DNA of 64,000 nucleotides from Streptomonospora litoralis (GTDB lineage Bacteria; Actinomycetota; Actinomycetes; Streptosporangiales; Streptosporangiaceae), in the NCBI RefSeq assembly GCF_004323735.1, contig NZ_CP036455.1, positions 4,087,101 to 4,151,100 of the forward strand. The letters are read 5' to 3'. Positions within the stretch are counted from its first letter, which is position 1, and every line of letters starts with the position of its first letter. The position numbers and the translations under genes are program-made. Positions 23,255-32,439 of this stretch are shown piece by piece. A model generated the notes under the pieces. It had not been told where the DNA came from and searched no databases. It saw only the letters and a list, made by a program, of their open reading frames with translations.

Positions 23255-24279
23255 CGCAGCTCCTCGTCGCGGAAGAGCGCCCGCAGGTAGACCACGGTGA
23301 TCGCCAGCAGCATCAGGGTGAGCAGCACCGCGATGGCCGAGCCCAGGCCGTAGGACTGGTTGCTGAAGGATCGCACGTAGGACCACACCCCCAGGTTGAG
23401 CACGTCGCGGTTGCCGCCGGAGCCGCCGGGCATCAGGTACACCTGCGCGAACACCTTGAAGTCCCAGATGGTGGAGAGGATGGTGACCACGGCGAAGACC
23501 GGACGGATGGTGGGGAACGTGACGCTGCGGAACCGCTGCCACGGCCCGGCTCCGTCCAGCAGCGCGGCCTCGTGCAGCTCGCGCGGGACGGTCAGCAGCC
23601 CGGCGAGCACGGTCACCGCGACGAACGGGAAGCCGTGGTGGATGACGTTGAGCGCGGCGATGGCGTAGAAGGTCGCCCGCTCGGTGAACCAGTTGAACCC
23701 CTCGGGGCCAAGCACGCCCGCGGCCTGCAGCAGCCGGCGCACCAGACCGTCGTCGACGTCGAAGATCCAGATCCACACGTAGGTGCCGGAGACCGCCGGC
23801 ATGGCCCAGGCGACCATGATGCAGCCCAGTACGAGGGTGCGGCTGAGCCTGCTGAGGGTGTTCAGCAGCAGCGCCACCAGCGTGCCGAAGACGACCGTGC
23901 CGGTGACCGCGACGGCGGCGAATACCGCGGTGTTGGGCAGCGCCACGGTCCACAGGTAGCGGTCGCTCAGCAGACGGGCGTAGTTGTCCAGCCCGATGTA
24001 GTCGCTGCGCCCGGAGACGACGTTGTCCAGGCCGTAGTCCTGGAACGACAGCTGCACCACGCGCGCCAGCGGCACCAGCAGCAGCACCGCGACGACCGCG
24101 AGGCCGGGGGCGAGCAGTGCCCAGGGCAGGCTCCGGCGGCGCGCGCGGGCGCCCAGCCGGGGGCCGCCGCGGCGCGGGCGCCCGCTCGGTCGGTTCCGCG
24201 CCCGCGGTGCGGCCGCCCCCGAGGGGGCGCTCGATGCGCGCGGCGCGCCCGCGGTGCGGGTCGGGACGGGGTCGGCCAC
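23251..24279 (-). CDS. Sugar ABC transporter permease, MalF type
   Basis: 342 residues: a basic, Pro/Arg/Ala-rich N-terminus of about 50 residues, then six membrane segments and the EAA loop ELHEAALLDGAGPWQRFRSV. GTG start, 4 bases after the binding-protein stop codon. No ATPase gene is in the operon; actinobacterial CUT1 systems usually share the MsiK ATPase encoded elsewhere. Confidence 0.93.
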   Translation of the reverse strand: MADPVPTRTAGAPRASSAPSGAAAPRARNRPSGRPRRGGPRLGARARRRSLPWALLAPGLAVVAVLLLVPLARVVQLSFQDYGLDNVVSGRSDYIGLDNYARLLSDRYLWTVALPNTAVFAAVAVTGTVVFGTLVALLLNTLSRLSRTLVLGCIMVAWAMPAVSGTYVWIWIFDVDDGLVRRLLQAAGVLGPEGFNWFTERATFYAIAALNVIHHGFPFVAVTVLAGLLTVPRELHEAALLDGAGPWQRFRSVTFPTIRPVFAVVTILSTIWDFKVFAQVYLMPGGSGGNRDVLNLGVWSYVRSFSNQSYGLGSAIAVLLTLMLLAITVVYLRALFRDEELR

Positions 24280-24283
24280 CGGT

Positions 24284-25564
24284 TCAGGCGCCCTCGTTCA
24301 GGGTCTGCTCGACCTGCTCGGCGGCGCGCGCGGTGGCCTCCTCCACCGACGCCTCCTCGTTGAGGATGTCCTGCAGCATGGCCTGCAGCACCATGTCGCC
24401 CTGCACCTTGCCGAAGTTCTCCGTGGCGGGCAGTCCGCGCCCCGCCTCGCTCATCTGCTCGGCGAAGGGCTGCACCAGCGGGTCGTCGGAGGAGGTGTAG
24501 GGCTGCAGCTGCTCCTGCTTGCCCGGGAAGTAGGTGGTGGCCTGTGACCAGCGGCGCGCGTTCTCGTCGTTGGTGAGCAGTTCGACGTAGGACCAGGCCA
24601 GGTCGGGGTCGTCGGCGGAGTTGAAGACCGACAGGTGCGAGCCGCCGAGGAAGGAGGGGCTGAGGCCGCCGTCGGGTCCGGGGACGGGGAAGGCGCCGAT
24701 CCGGCCTTCCAGGTCGGGGTTCGCTTCCAGGATCGCCTTGGGGGTCCAGCTGCCCGCGACCATCATGGCGACGTCGCCGGAGATGAATTCGTCCTGCAGG
24801 TCGGTCTCCATCCAGGTGGCGGCGCCGGTGCTGGAGACGCCGTCCTGCAGGGCGAGGTCGGTGTAGAAGGACAGTCCTTCGCGCGCCTGGGCGCCGTCGA
24901 GTCCGGAGGTCCAGGTCGGGCCGGAGGAGGTGGCGATGTCGCCGCCGCTGCCCCATACGAAGGGCAGCATCTGGTAGACGGCGTCGCCGGGCACCGGGAA
25001 GGCGGTCATGTCGTCGCGTCGCTCGGAGATCTCGATGGCGGTCTCGCGCAGCTCCGCCCAGGTGGTGGGTTGTTCCAGGCCGAGTTCGTCGAACACGTCG
25101 GTGCGGTAGAGGACCGAGCGCACACCCGCGTACCAGGGCACGCCGTACAGGCCGCCGTCGAGGGTGCCGGCCTCGGTCAGGCTGGGGACGTAGGCGTCGG
25201 TGGAGCCGACGCGGTCGGAGACGTCCATCAGCGCACCGGCGCCGGCGAACTCCAGCGTCCAGGTGGTGCCGACCTCGGCGACATCGGGCATGGTGTTGCC
25301 CGCGATGGCGGTGACGAACTTGTCGTGGGCGTCGGCCCAGGGCACGAATTCGACGTCGACGCGTGCGCCGGTCTCTTCGCGGAACTGCCGGGCGACGTCG
25401 TCGAAGTAGGCGGTGGCGTCGGGGTGGGTGCCCTGCATGATCCACACGTCGAGGGTCCGGCCCTCGCCGCCGTCGGCGCCGCCGCTGCCGCATGCGGCGG
25501 CGAGCAGGGCCACGACGGCGGCCGCCGCGGCGGACCGCCGTGCTCGGGCGCGGGTGCGTGCCAT
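24284..25564 (-). CDS. Extracellular sugar-binding lipoprotein of an ABC transporter
   Basis: 426 residues. Lipoprotein signal with lipobox LAAAC, then a family 1 solute-binding fold (LDVWIMQGTHPD, FVPWADAHDKFVTAIAG, GVPWYAGVRSVLYR, FLGGSHLSVFN). Captures a sugar and hands it to the two permeases that follow. Because a NagZ-like enzyme ends the operon, N-acetylglucosamine or chitobiose is the likeliest ligand; that is inference. An inverted repeat 38 bp upstream may be its operator. Confidence 0.92.
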   Translation of the reverse strand: MARTRARARRSAAAAAVVALLAAACGSGGADGGEGRTLDVWIMQGTHPDATAYFDDVARQFREETGARVDVEFVPWADAHDKFVTAIAGNTMPDVAEVGTTWTLEFAGAGALMDVSDRVGSTDAYVPSLTEAGTLDGGLYGVPWYAGVRSVLYRTDVFDELGLEQPTTWAELRETAIEISERRDDMTAFPVPGDAVYQMLPFVWGSGGDIATSSGPTWTSGLDGAQAREGLSFYTDLALQDGVSSTGAATWMETDLQDEFISGDVAMMVAGSWTPKAILEANPDLEGRIGAFPVPGPDGGLSPSFLGGSHLSVFNSADDPDLAWSYVELLTNDENARRWSQATTYFPGKQEQLQPYTSSDDPLVQPFAEQMSEAGRGLPATENFGKVQGDMVLQAMLQDILNEEASVEEATARAAEQVEQTLNEGA

Positions 25565-25601
25565 CGGAGGTCTCCCGTCCGCTCGCGATTACCCGTGGGT
25601 G

Positions 25602-25614
25602 GTAAGGAACTTAC
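25602..25614. promoter_or_regulatory. Candidate operator of the sugar uptake operon
   Basis: GTAAG-GAA-CTTAC, a perfect 5-bp inverted repeat with a 3-bp centre, 38 bp upstream of the binding-protein start codon in a locally AT-rich stretch. The shape suits a GntR or LacI type regulator. It is not the DasR site known for chitobiose operons. Confidence 0.4.
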
Positions 25615-25782
25615 GCAAAAGCGCGGCCAGTGTGAAGTAAACAACACAACGGCCCGGCAAAGATTGCGCACGCACCGGAACGGGACCGCATGTCCGCCGG
25701 ACAGGTTACCGCCGCGCCCCGGCGCGGCAGGCGCTTTCACCCGCCGCGCCGCCGTCGGCCGCTTCGCGTCTTCTGGAGTCTC

Positions 25783-27093
25783 TCAGAACTCGCACGGCAG
25801 CGACTTGATGCCGTTGACGAAGTTGGACGCCAGCCGCCGGGGCGGCGCCGCGGCGCGGATGCCGGGAACACGCCGGTGCAGCTCGCGGAACATCACCGTG
25901 ATCTCGCGGCGGGCCAGGTGGGCGCCCAGGCAGAAGTGCGGGCCGGGGCCGCCGAAGCCCAGGTGGGGGTTGGGTTTGCGGGCGATGTCGAAGGTGTCCG
26001 GGTCGTCGAAGACCGCGGCGTCGCGGTTGGCCGATGCGTAGTAGAGGACGGCCTTGTCGCCTTCGCGGAAGGTATGCCCGTTCATCTCGTAGTCGCGGGT
26101 GAGTGTGCGCCGCATCCACACCACCGGGGAGGCGTAGCGGACGATCTCCTCGACGGCTGCGGGGGCGTGCCCCTCGAAGTCCGACCACCACAGCTCGCGC
26201 TGCTCGGGGTACTCGGTGAGCAGGCGCAGACCGTGGCTGATGGCGTTGCGGGTGGTCTCGTTGCCGGCCACCGCCAGCAGGATGAAGAAGGAGCCGACCT
26301 CCTGGTCGGTCATCGACTCGCCGTCGACGTTGGCGTTCACCAGCGCGGAGGTGAGGTCGGAGGTGGGCTCGGCGCGCCGCTGCGCCGCCAGCTCGGCCAG
26401 CAGGCGCGAGAGGTTCTCCCCGGCCTCCAGCAGCCGGGCCATCGCGGTCTCGGCATCGCTGCCCAGGTAGTCGGCGTCGTTTCCGGCCAGCACGACGTTG
26501 GAGTTGGCCAGGACCTCTTCGTGGCGGTCTTCGGGAATGCCCATCATCTCGCAGATGACCACCAGCGGCAGGCGGGCCGCCACCTGCGAGACGAAGTCGC
26601 ACGGGCCGGTGCCGAGGAGGTTGTCGACGATGCGCGCGGCGTGGCGCTCCACGTCCTCCTGCAGGCGGGCGAGCATGCGCGGGGTGAAGCCGCGCGAGAC
26701 GACGCGGCGCAACCGGGCGTGGCGGGGATCGTCGAGGTTGATCAGCGAGCCGAAGTACTCCGCGAAGTCCTGCGGCATGTCCGGGATCGAGATGGCGCTG
26801 GGCTGGGAGGCGAAGACACCGGGCTCGCGGCCGGCCTCGGCCACGTCGGCGTGGTTGACCAGTGCGTAGTAGCCGGGTCCGGGCGGCAGCGGTCCCATGT
26901 CGGGCTCGGCGAAGAACTGGGGAGGGTGGCTGCGCAGGCGGGCGAAGTCGGCGTGCCGCTCTGTGAGGGGGCGCGCCCAGAACTCGTTTTCGGACAGATC
27001 GATGTCGGAGATGTCGGGAAGCCCGCCGCTTTCTGGCGAGCGGGGACCGGCGGGCTCGGCGGTACGGCCTGCGGCAGCAGACTGCTGGGCCAT
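25783..27093 (-). CDS. Cytochrome P450, CYP124/CYP125-like
   Basis: 436-residue heme monooxygenase. Motifs: oxygen-activating helix AGNETTRNA, helix K EEIVRY, and the heme loop GFGGPGPHFCLGAHLAR with Cys388 as iron ligand. The AGNETTRN variant and INLDDPRHARLRRVVSRGF are typical of the CYP124/125/142 group, which oxidises the ends of branched lipids and sterol side chains; this substrate is inference. No ferredoxin gene is next to it. A TTGACA hexamer lies 65 bp upstream. Confidence 0.9.
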   Translation of the reverse strand: MAQQSAAAGRTAEPAGPRSPESGGLPDISDIDLSENEFWARPLTERHADFARLRSHPPQFFAEPDMGPLPPGPGYYALVNHADVAEAGREPGVFASQPSAISIPDMPQDFAEYFGSLINLDDPRHARLRRVVSRGFTPRMLARLQEDVERHAARIVDNLLGTGPCDFVSQVAARLPLVVICEMMGIPEDRHEEVLANSNVVLAGNDADYLGSDAETAMARLLEAGENLSRLLAELAAQRRAEPTSDLTSALVNANVDGESMTDQEVGSFFILLAVAGNETTRNAISHGLRLLTEYPEQRELWWSDFEGHAPAAVEEIVRYASPVVWMRRTLTRDYEMNGHTFREGDKAVLYYASANRDAAVFDDPDTFDIARKPNPHLGFGGPGPHFCLGAHLARREITVMFRELHRRVPGIRAAAPPRRLASNFVNGIKSLPCEF

Positions 27094-27136
27094 GGGGGCG
27101 CTCTCCTCGCGGGTATGCGGAAACCGTCTCCCTCAC

Positions 27137-27163
27137 TCTTTACACGCGAAGAGATTGTGTCAA
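27137..27163 (-). promoter_or_regulatory. Possible promoter of the P450 gene
   Basis: Read leftwards: a perfect TTGACA at 27163-27158 and TAAAGA at 27142-27137 with a 15-bp spacer, two bases short of ideal. Confidence 0.4.
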
Positions 27164-27257
27164 GCGCGTTCGGCGGCCGCGGGGGCGCGGAAACCCCGCG
27201 CCCCCGCAACCGCCGGTGCACCGCTTCGCTCCGGCCCGACACCGCCCGCCGAGCTGC

Positions 27258-27707
27258 CTACTCCGAGCCGCCCGAGGCGATGCGCAGCGTCGAGATCAGT
27301 TCGGCCGGCTTGTAGACCGCCTGGCCGATGGCCGCCGAGAAGGCCGCCAACATGTGCAGGTAAACGGTGGGGTCGCCGTTGGTGAAGCGCTCGGCCGCCT
27401 CTTCCTCCCCCAGCGAGTACGCCTCCCACACCGTGATCACGGCGAATTCCACCTCGGGCGGGAGCATGTCGGCCACCGCCGAGGCGACGGCCTCGCGGGA
27501 GTCGGCCGGCTTCCACACCACCCCGGTCTCCTGCACCCGCCGGGAGAGGAAGGAGCCGAAGACCTTCAGCTCGGAGACGGCGCCCTCGGTGTCGTCGCCG
27601 ACTTCGGCCACGGTCTGGTCCAGCAGGTCGCGGTCCTTGCGGACATAGGCGTCGACCAGCGTGATAGCGAGCTGCTTCATGCGGTCCGTGTCGTCTGTGC
27701 CAGGCAT
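27258..27707 (-). CDS. Hypothetical protein
   Basis: 149 residues, soluble, mostly alpha-helical in composition (ITLVDAYVRKDRDLLDQTVAEVGDD; VYLHMLAAFSAAIGQAVYKP), without Cys or known motif. An ATG eight codons in (27683) is an alternative start. It lies between the methyltransferase and P450 genes in the same direction, separated by 190 bp from the former. Some tms-type operons have a third gene; I cannot show that this is it. Confidence 0.6.
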   Translation of the reverse strand: MPGTDDTDRMKQLAITLVDAYVRKDRDLLDQTVAEVGDDTEGAVSELKVFGSFLSRRVQETGVVWKPADSREAVASAVADMLPPEVEFAVITVWEAYSLGEEEAAERFTNGDPTVYLHMLAAFSAAIGQAVYKPAELISTLRIASGGSE

Positions 27708-27898
27708 ACCCCCATCATGCCCGCAGCCGCGCCGTTGATGGGCGCCCGGCGGCCGCGCGCCGCCCGCGATCCGCCGACGGCGCGCCGCGGTCCGCGCAGG
27801 AACGCCTCGCCCGTTCGGTCACCGCCCGCTCCCGGCGGCCGGACCCGCTGCGGCGAGCCCGGCTCGCGGGTGCGGGCCGGTCGCCGGGAGCGGACACC

Positions 27899-29158
27899 TC
27901 ACTCGAAGCGGGGGCGCAGCGGCATGTGCGCGTCGGTCCCGTCGAGCTTGACACCGAGGATCTGGTGCAGCTGGACGACGTTGCGCTCGAAACCGAGGAT
28001 GCAGCCGTTCATGTAGAGCCGCCACACCCGAGCCGTCCCCTCGCCGACCTCGGCGACGGCCGCCTCCCAATTGCGGTCCAGGTTGTCGGCCCAGTGCCGC
28101 AGGGTCAGCGCGTAGTGCTCGCGCAGGTTCTCCTGGTGGCGGATCTCGAAGCCGGCGTCGTTCATCGGCTGCTGGATGTCGGCGGGCCCCTCCAGCTCGC
28201 CGTCGGGGAAGACGTAGCGGTTGATCACGCCGCCCGGCTTCATCGCCGGAAGGTCGTTGCGCGGACGGGTGATGCAGTGGTTGAGCAGCCGCCCGCCCGG
28301 CTTGAGCTTGTCGTGGAGGTCGGCGAAGTAGGCGGGGAGGTTCTGCTTACCGATGTGCTCGGTGAGACCGATGGAGCTGATCCGGTCGAAGGTGCCGTCG
28401 GGCACGTCCCGGTAGTCCATGTGCCGGACCTCGGCCAGCTCCGTCAGCCCCTCCTGGGCGATGCACTTGCTCGCCCACTCCGCCTGCTCCTTGGACAGCG
28501 TCACGCCCAGCGCCTTGACGCCGTGCTCGCGGGCGGCGTGCATGACCATGCCGCCCCACCCGCAGCCGACGTCGAGCAGCCGCATGCCGCTGTGCAGCCC
28601 GAGCTTCTGCGCGACCAGTTCATGCTTGTCGCGCTGCGCCTGCTCCAGGGACGTGTCCTCGCTGCCGAACAACGCGCAGGTGTAGGTCATCGACGGGCCC
28701 AGCACCAGCTCGTAGAAGGCGTTGGAGACGTCGTAGTGGTGGTGGATGACCTCGGCGTCGCGGTCCTTGGCGTGGCGGCCGCCCAGGAACGACAGCCGGC
28801 TGCGGCGCATCTCCTGCGGCGGCGGCGCGACCCGGTTGACGAACTTCACCCAGCCGATGCTGCGTACCATCCGCCCCAGTTCGGTCGGCGAGAGTCGCGG
28901 CCCTTCGCCGAAGGTCAGCTCCGACATCCGACGCAGAGCCGTGTACATGTCGCCTTCGACGTCGATGTGGCCGGCGACGTAGGCGCGCGTGAGCCCCATC
29001 GCGCCCGGGGACTGCGCCAGGTAGTTCAACGCCACCGGCGTGCGCACGACCAGCGTGGTGTCGCTGTCGGGTTCTCCGGCGGAGCTGCCGTCATAGGCGC
29101 GGAACCGAACAGGGGCGTCGGTGCCGACGACGCGTTCGAAGATCTCCGCTAGCCGCAT
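27899..29158 (-). CDS. tmsB: SAM-dependent fatty-acyl methyltransferase, TmsB/BfaB type
   Basis: 419 residues of the cyclopropane fatty acid synthase family. The C-terminal Rossmann domain has the SAM motif LLDVGCGWGGMVMHAA, and HHHYDVSNAFYELVLG and SIGLTEHIG are family signatures for lipid substrate and catalysis. Paired with the FAD oxidoreductase directly upstream, it matches the tmsB/bfaB enzyme, which adds a methylene at C10 of a delta-9 phospholipid acyl chain; the partner then reduces it, giving 10-methylstearate (tuberculostearate). On its own it could be a cyclopropane synthase. ATG at 29158 is chosen over 37 extra codons because AAGGGA precedes it and family members begin there. Confidence 0.85.
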   Translation of the reverse strand: MRLAEIFERVVGTDAPVRFRAYDGSSAGEPDSDTTLVVRTPVALNYLAQSPGAMGLTRAYVAGHIDVEGDMYTALRRMSELTFGEGPRLSPTELGRMVRSIGWVKFVNRVAPPPQEMRRSRLSFLGGRHAKDRDAEVIHHHYDVSNAFYELVLGPSMTYTCALFGSEDTSLEQAQRDKHELVAQKLGLHSGMRLLDVGCGWGGMVMHAAREHGVKALGVTLSKEQAEWASKCIAQEGLTELAEVRHMDYRDVPDGTFDRISSIGLTEHIGKQNLPAYFADLHDKLKPGGRLLNHCITRPRNDLPAMKPGGVINRYVFPDGELEGPADIQQPMNDAGFEIRHQENLREHYALTLRHWADNLDRNWEAAVAEVGEGTARVWRLYMNGCILGFERNVVQLHQILGVKLDGTDAHMPLRPRFE

Positions 29159-29213
29159 GATTTGTGTTCCCTTCTCACCCGCGCCCGCCCACGCCGAGCT
29201 GTGGGCCGGCGTC

Positions 29214-30638
29214 TCACCTGTTACCGACGCACTTGGCGTAGAGGTCGAGGAGCCGCCCGTCCGGGTCATAGGCGCGCTTCAGCCCGCTGTACCCCTCGCC
29301 GTTGTACAACCGCCAGAACTCCTCTTCGGAGTAGAAGGCGTCCGAGTAGAGCGACTTGTGTCCGCCCAGCTTGGAGACCTCCTCCTCCACCGCGCGGTTG
29401 TGGTGCGCACGCCGCTGCCCCGGGCGCATGGGGACCATCCCCCAGAACCCGAAGTTGACATAGAGCCGCTCCCGCTCCAGCGGATACAGCGGCCAGACGT
29501 GGGAGCGCCCCGCCGCCGGGGCCGCGGACTCGCGCAGGCGCAGCGGGCACATCCAGACGGGGGACATGCCGATCTCGGCGTGGAAGAAGTCGAGGAACTC
29601 CGCGCCCCGCTCGACACCCACCTCGACGTCCTGGATCACCGGCTCCTGCTGCGGACGGCCGCGGTAGTGGGCGAGCAGCCGGCTGAAGTCGGTGCGCCGG
29701 TCCAGCGCCACCAGCCGGCGGTAGACGTCGGAGCGCTTCAGGGCGCGCGGCCACAACCGCCGCACGGCTGTGTTGCCCAGGCCGAACGCACCCGAGCACC
29801 AGAACCAGTCGGTGTCCCAGCGCCACAGGTAGTCGTGCACTGTCAGGTAGTCGCCGGGACCGGGGCCCGCGTAGCGCGGGATGGAGCGGTAGTAGATGTC
29901 GGCGCCGGTGTAGTCGCCGACCCACGGCGCGTGGTCGACGAAGGATCCCAGCGTGATGTACAGCTCGCCGGGCCCGAAGGCGACGCCGTCGACGAAGTCG
30001 ACCCGCTCGCCGGCGTGCTCGGCGTCGGCGCAGATACGCGCGAAGGCGCCCATTGCCTCGTCGGCTCCGCCGAAGCGCAGGTGGCGCAGGTGCACATAGG
30101 GCTTGACCGGCTCCAGTTCGATGCGCAGCCGCAGGCTGTAGCCCAGCGTGCCGTAGGAGTTCGGGAAGCCGTAGAACAGTTCGCTGTGCTCGTTGTCGGG
30201 CCGCGCTGTGACGACGTCCCCGGCGCCGGTGAGGATTTCGATCTCCTGCACCGACTCGTGCGGCAGGCCGTTGCGGAACGAGGAGGACTCGATGCCCAGG
30301 CCGGTGACGGCGCCGCCGACGGTGATCGTGCGCAACTGCGGCACGACCAGCGGCATCAGCCCGTGGGGCAGGGTCGCCGCCACCAGATCCTCGTAGGTGG
30401 TCATGCCGCCGACCTCGGCGACCCGCTCGACGGGGTCCACGGCCAGCACGGAGGAGAAGGCGGACACGTCCAGCCTGGGGGCGTCGGAGGGGTCGCGGAA
30501 GCGGAACAGGTTGGAGGTGGGTTTGGCCAGCCGCACGGGCGCGTCGGCGGGCAGCCGCGCGTAGTCGCGCCGGAGCCGCTGCACGGCCTCGACATGGTCG
30601 GCGAAGTCCCGCTGCGAAGACTGACGAATCGATCTCAC
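29214..30638 (-). CDS. tmsA: FAD-linked oxidoreductase, TmsA/BfaA type
   Basis: 474 residues. N-terminal FAD-binding (PCMH-type) domain with VPQLRTITVGGAVTGLGIESSSFRNG and GFPNSYGTLGYSLRLRIE; C-terminal substrate domain with VWPLYPLERERLYVNFGFWG. In known systems this enzyme reduces the 10-methylene acyl chain made by TmsB to a 10-methyl chain with NADPH. The genes are 55 bp apart in that order. Start GTG at 30638 is inferred from family length; the site before it (GAGAAG) is close. No separate tmsC was recognised. Confidence 0.85.
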   Translation of the reverse strand: MRSIRQSSQRDFADHVEAVQRLRRDYARLPADAPVRLAKPTSNLFRFRDPSDAPRLDVSAFSSVLAVDPVERVAEVGGMTTYEDLVAATLPHGLMPLVVPQLRTITVGGAVTGLGIESSSFRNGLPHESVQEIEILTGAGDVVTARPDNEHSELFYGFPNSYGTLGYSLRLRIELEPVKPYVHLRHLRFGGADEAMGAFARICADAEHAGERVDFVDGVAFGPGELYITLGSFVDHAPWVGDYTGADIYYRSIPRYAGPGPGDYLTVHDYLWRWDTDWFWCSGAFGLGNTAVRRLWPRALKRSDVYRRLVALDRRTDFSRLLAHYRGRPQQEPVIQDVEVGVERGAEFLDFFHAEIGMSPVWMCPLRLRESAAPAAGRSHVWPLYPLERERLYVNFGFWGMVPMRPGQRRAHHNRAVEEEVSKLGGHKSLYSDAFYSEEEFWRLYNGEGYSGLKRAYDPDGRLLDLYAKCVGNR

Positions 30639-30681
30639 CCGCTTCTCAACCCGCTCGGCGCCGCCGCGCCGCTGCCGTAGT

Positions 30682-30711
30682 GCCGGTCTGCCGCAGCGGC
30701 GGCAGACCGGC
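30682..30711. promoter_or_regulatory. Inverted repeat in the tmsA / racemase-gene divergent region
   Basis: A perfect 12-bp inverted repeat GCCGGTCTGCCG / CGGCAGACCGGC with a 6-base centre, 44 bp upstream of tmsA. It could be an operator or a leader hairpin. The rest of the 337-bp divergent region shows nothing else. Confidence 0.4.
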
Positions 30712-30975
30712 AGACAGCCTATGCCTCGGGGCCGACAGATCCACGTGTCGGGCCCGTGTGAGCAGTGCGACCCCCGCTTGCGCGGAATAGGGCGGTGCTC
30801 CGGCCGGACCTGCCGAGCACGCGCCGGATACGGCACCGCTGCTGTTCTTCCCAATAGTCGTTGTCTCGATACCTCACACAGGCCAGAGGCGGTTCTCTCA
30901 CTTCTCTCACTCGCACAGCCGCGCCGCTGCGGCCGTGCGGGCACCGCGGGGCGCGGCGGCGTAGGATCGGCAAAC

Positions 30976-31773
30976 GTGCGCATCTCCTTCGTCGACTCCG
31001 GGATCGGAATGCTCTCGACCGCCGCCGCCGTCCGCGCGGCGCGGCCCGACGCCGACCTCGTGCTCTCCATGGACCCGGACCACATGCCGTGGGGTTCGCG
31101 CACGCCCGAAACGATCGTGGGGCGCGTCCTCGCCGGCGCCCGGGCGACGCTGGACGCCGAACCCGTACCGGGTGCCGGCGGCTGCGCGCCGGACGCGATC
31201 GTCGTGCCGTGCAACACGGCTTCGGTGCACGGTCTGACGACACTGAGGGCGGCCTTCGAACCGGAGATCCCGGTGATCGGCACCGTCCCGCCGATCAAAC
31301 CCGCCGCCGCGGGCGGCGGACCGGTGGCGGTCTGGTCGACCGAGGCGACCACGCGCAGCAGGTACCAGCAGGGGCTGATCGAGGAGTTCGGCCAGGGCGC
31401 GGCCGTGACACCGGTGGCCTGCGTCGGACTCGCCGAGGCCGTGGAGTCGGGCGAGGCCGCGGCGCTCGACGCCGCCATCGCCTACGCCGCCGAGCGCACC
31501 CCGGCCCAGACCGCCGCGGTGGTACTCGGCTGCACCCACTACGACCTGGTGCGCGAGCGGATCATCGGGGCGCTGGGCGGGCGCGTCGAGTTGTTCACCG
31601 CCGCGGCGGCGGTCGCCGCACAGACGCTGCGCCGCCTCGGCGTCCCCGCGGCCCCGGACATGCCGGCCACAGGCGGGGTCGCCGTTCTGGCCAGCGGACG
31701 GCCCGCGGGGCTTCCCGCATCGGCCCTGAACTACGCAGCCGGCCAGGCGCTGGCCCGGGTGCCGCAGGCATAG
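30976..31773 (+). CDS. Aspartate/glutamate racemase family protein, MurI-like
   Basis: 265 residues. It has both catalytic Cys of the family, Cys79 in VVPCNTAS and Cys186 in LGCTHYD, plus the N-terminal DSGIG loop with Asp7/Ser8, so glutamate racemization for peptidoglycan is likely. The segment after DSGIG (MLSTAAAVRAARPDADLVLSMD) differs from classic MurI, and the gene stands alone, so it may be a second, specialised racemase. GTG start with AGGAT before it. Confidence 0.8.
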   Translation: MRISFVDSGIGMLSTAAAVRAARPDADLVLSMDPDHMPWGSRTPETIVGRVLAGARATLDAEPVPGAGGCAPDAIVVPCNTASVHGLTTLRAAFEPEIPVIGTVPPIKPAAAGGGPVAVWSTEATTRSRYQQGLIEEFGQGAAVTPVACVGLAEAVESGEAAALDAAIAYAAERTPAQTAAVVLGCTHYDLVRERIIGALGGRVELFTAAAAVAAQTLRRLGVPAAPDMPATGGVAVLASGRPAGLPASALNYAAGQALARVPQA

Positions 31774-31890
31774 GGCGCATTCAGGCCGACCTCCCGGCTG
31801 CAGGTCGCCGTGGTATGCCCCGGCGGCATAGCCGACGATCGGCGGCGCCACTGCGCCTGTGCCGTCAGTCGCACGGTTTCCGGCAAGACC

Positions 31891-31918
31891 CCGCTCGGCT
31901 TCGGCGGAAACCGAGCGG
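31891..31918. terminator. Hairpin terminator between convergent genes
   Basis: CCGCTCGGCTTC / GAAACCGAGCGG, a 12-bp stem with one mismatch and a 4-base loop, between the racemase gene and the convergent membrane protein gene. Confidence 0.6.
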
Positions 31919-31936
31919 TGGGGGTGGCCGGCGGAT

Positions 31937-32326
31937 TCAGGCGTCGGGGCTCGCGAACGCGAGTACGACCGACAGCAGTCCCATACCCGCCATGATCGCC
32001 GCCGCCCCCGTCCGAACGCGCCGCCAACGGTAAGTGCGGGGCCCGAACCAGAGGCCCGCGGCGGTCAGCAGAGCCGCCACGCCGAAGGACACGGCTATGT
32101 ACCAGAGCGCCGTTTCGGATGTACAGCCGGACCCACACTGGTCTTGGATCACTGCCCCCGTCCAAGCCAGGATGAAGAACACGACCGGCGCGGCGCCGAG
32201 TGTGAGCACCGTCCCGATGGCTGGTAGTACGAACCACTTCCGGTCGTGCTCGTGGTCGCGCGACCGGTCGAGGCCGCCGGAGGCGCCTGTGGGGGAACCG
32301 TGGAGATCGTCGCTTTCATCGTGCAT
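31937..32326 (-). CDS. Small three-segment membrane protein
   Basis: 129 residues with three predicted membrane segments (FVLPAIGTVLTLGAAPVVFFIL, ALWYIAVSFGVAALLTAAGLW, TGAAAIMAGMGLLSVVLAF) and a Cys pair in the first outer loop (QCGSGC). Acidic, His-rich N-terminus. Function unknown. Confidence 0.65.
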   Translation of the reverse strand: MHDESDDLHGSPTGASGGLDRSRDHEHDRKWFVLPAIGTVLTLGAAPVVFFILAWTGAVIQDQCGSGCTSETALWYIAVSFGVAALLTAAGLWFGPRTYRWRRVRTGAAAIMAGMGLLSVVLAFASPDA

Positions 32327-32439
32327 GCAGCCAGGTTCGCAAGCCCACCCGGCGGCAGTACTGAGTACGGCTACTCATGGCGGCTCACCAGTCGGCCGCC
32401 GGGAGACGGCGCCGCCCCGGTCGAGGTCGCAGAGCCGAC

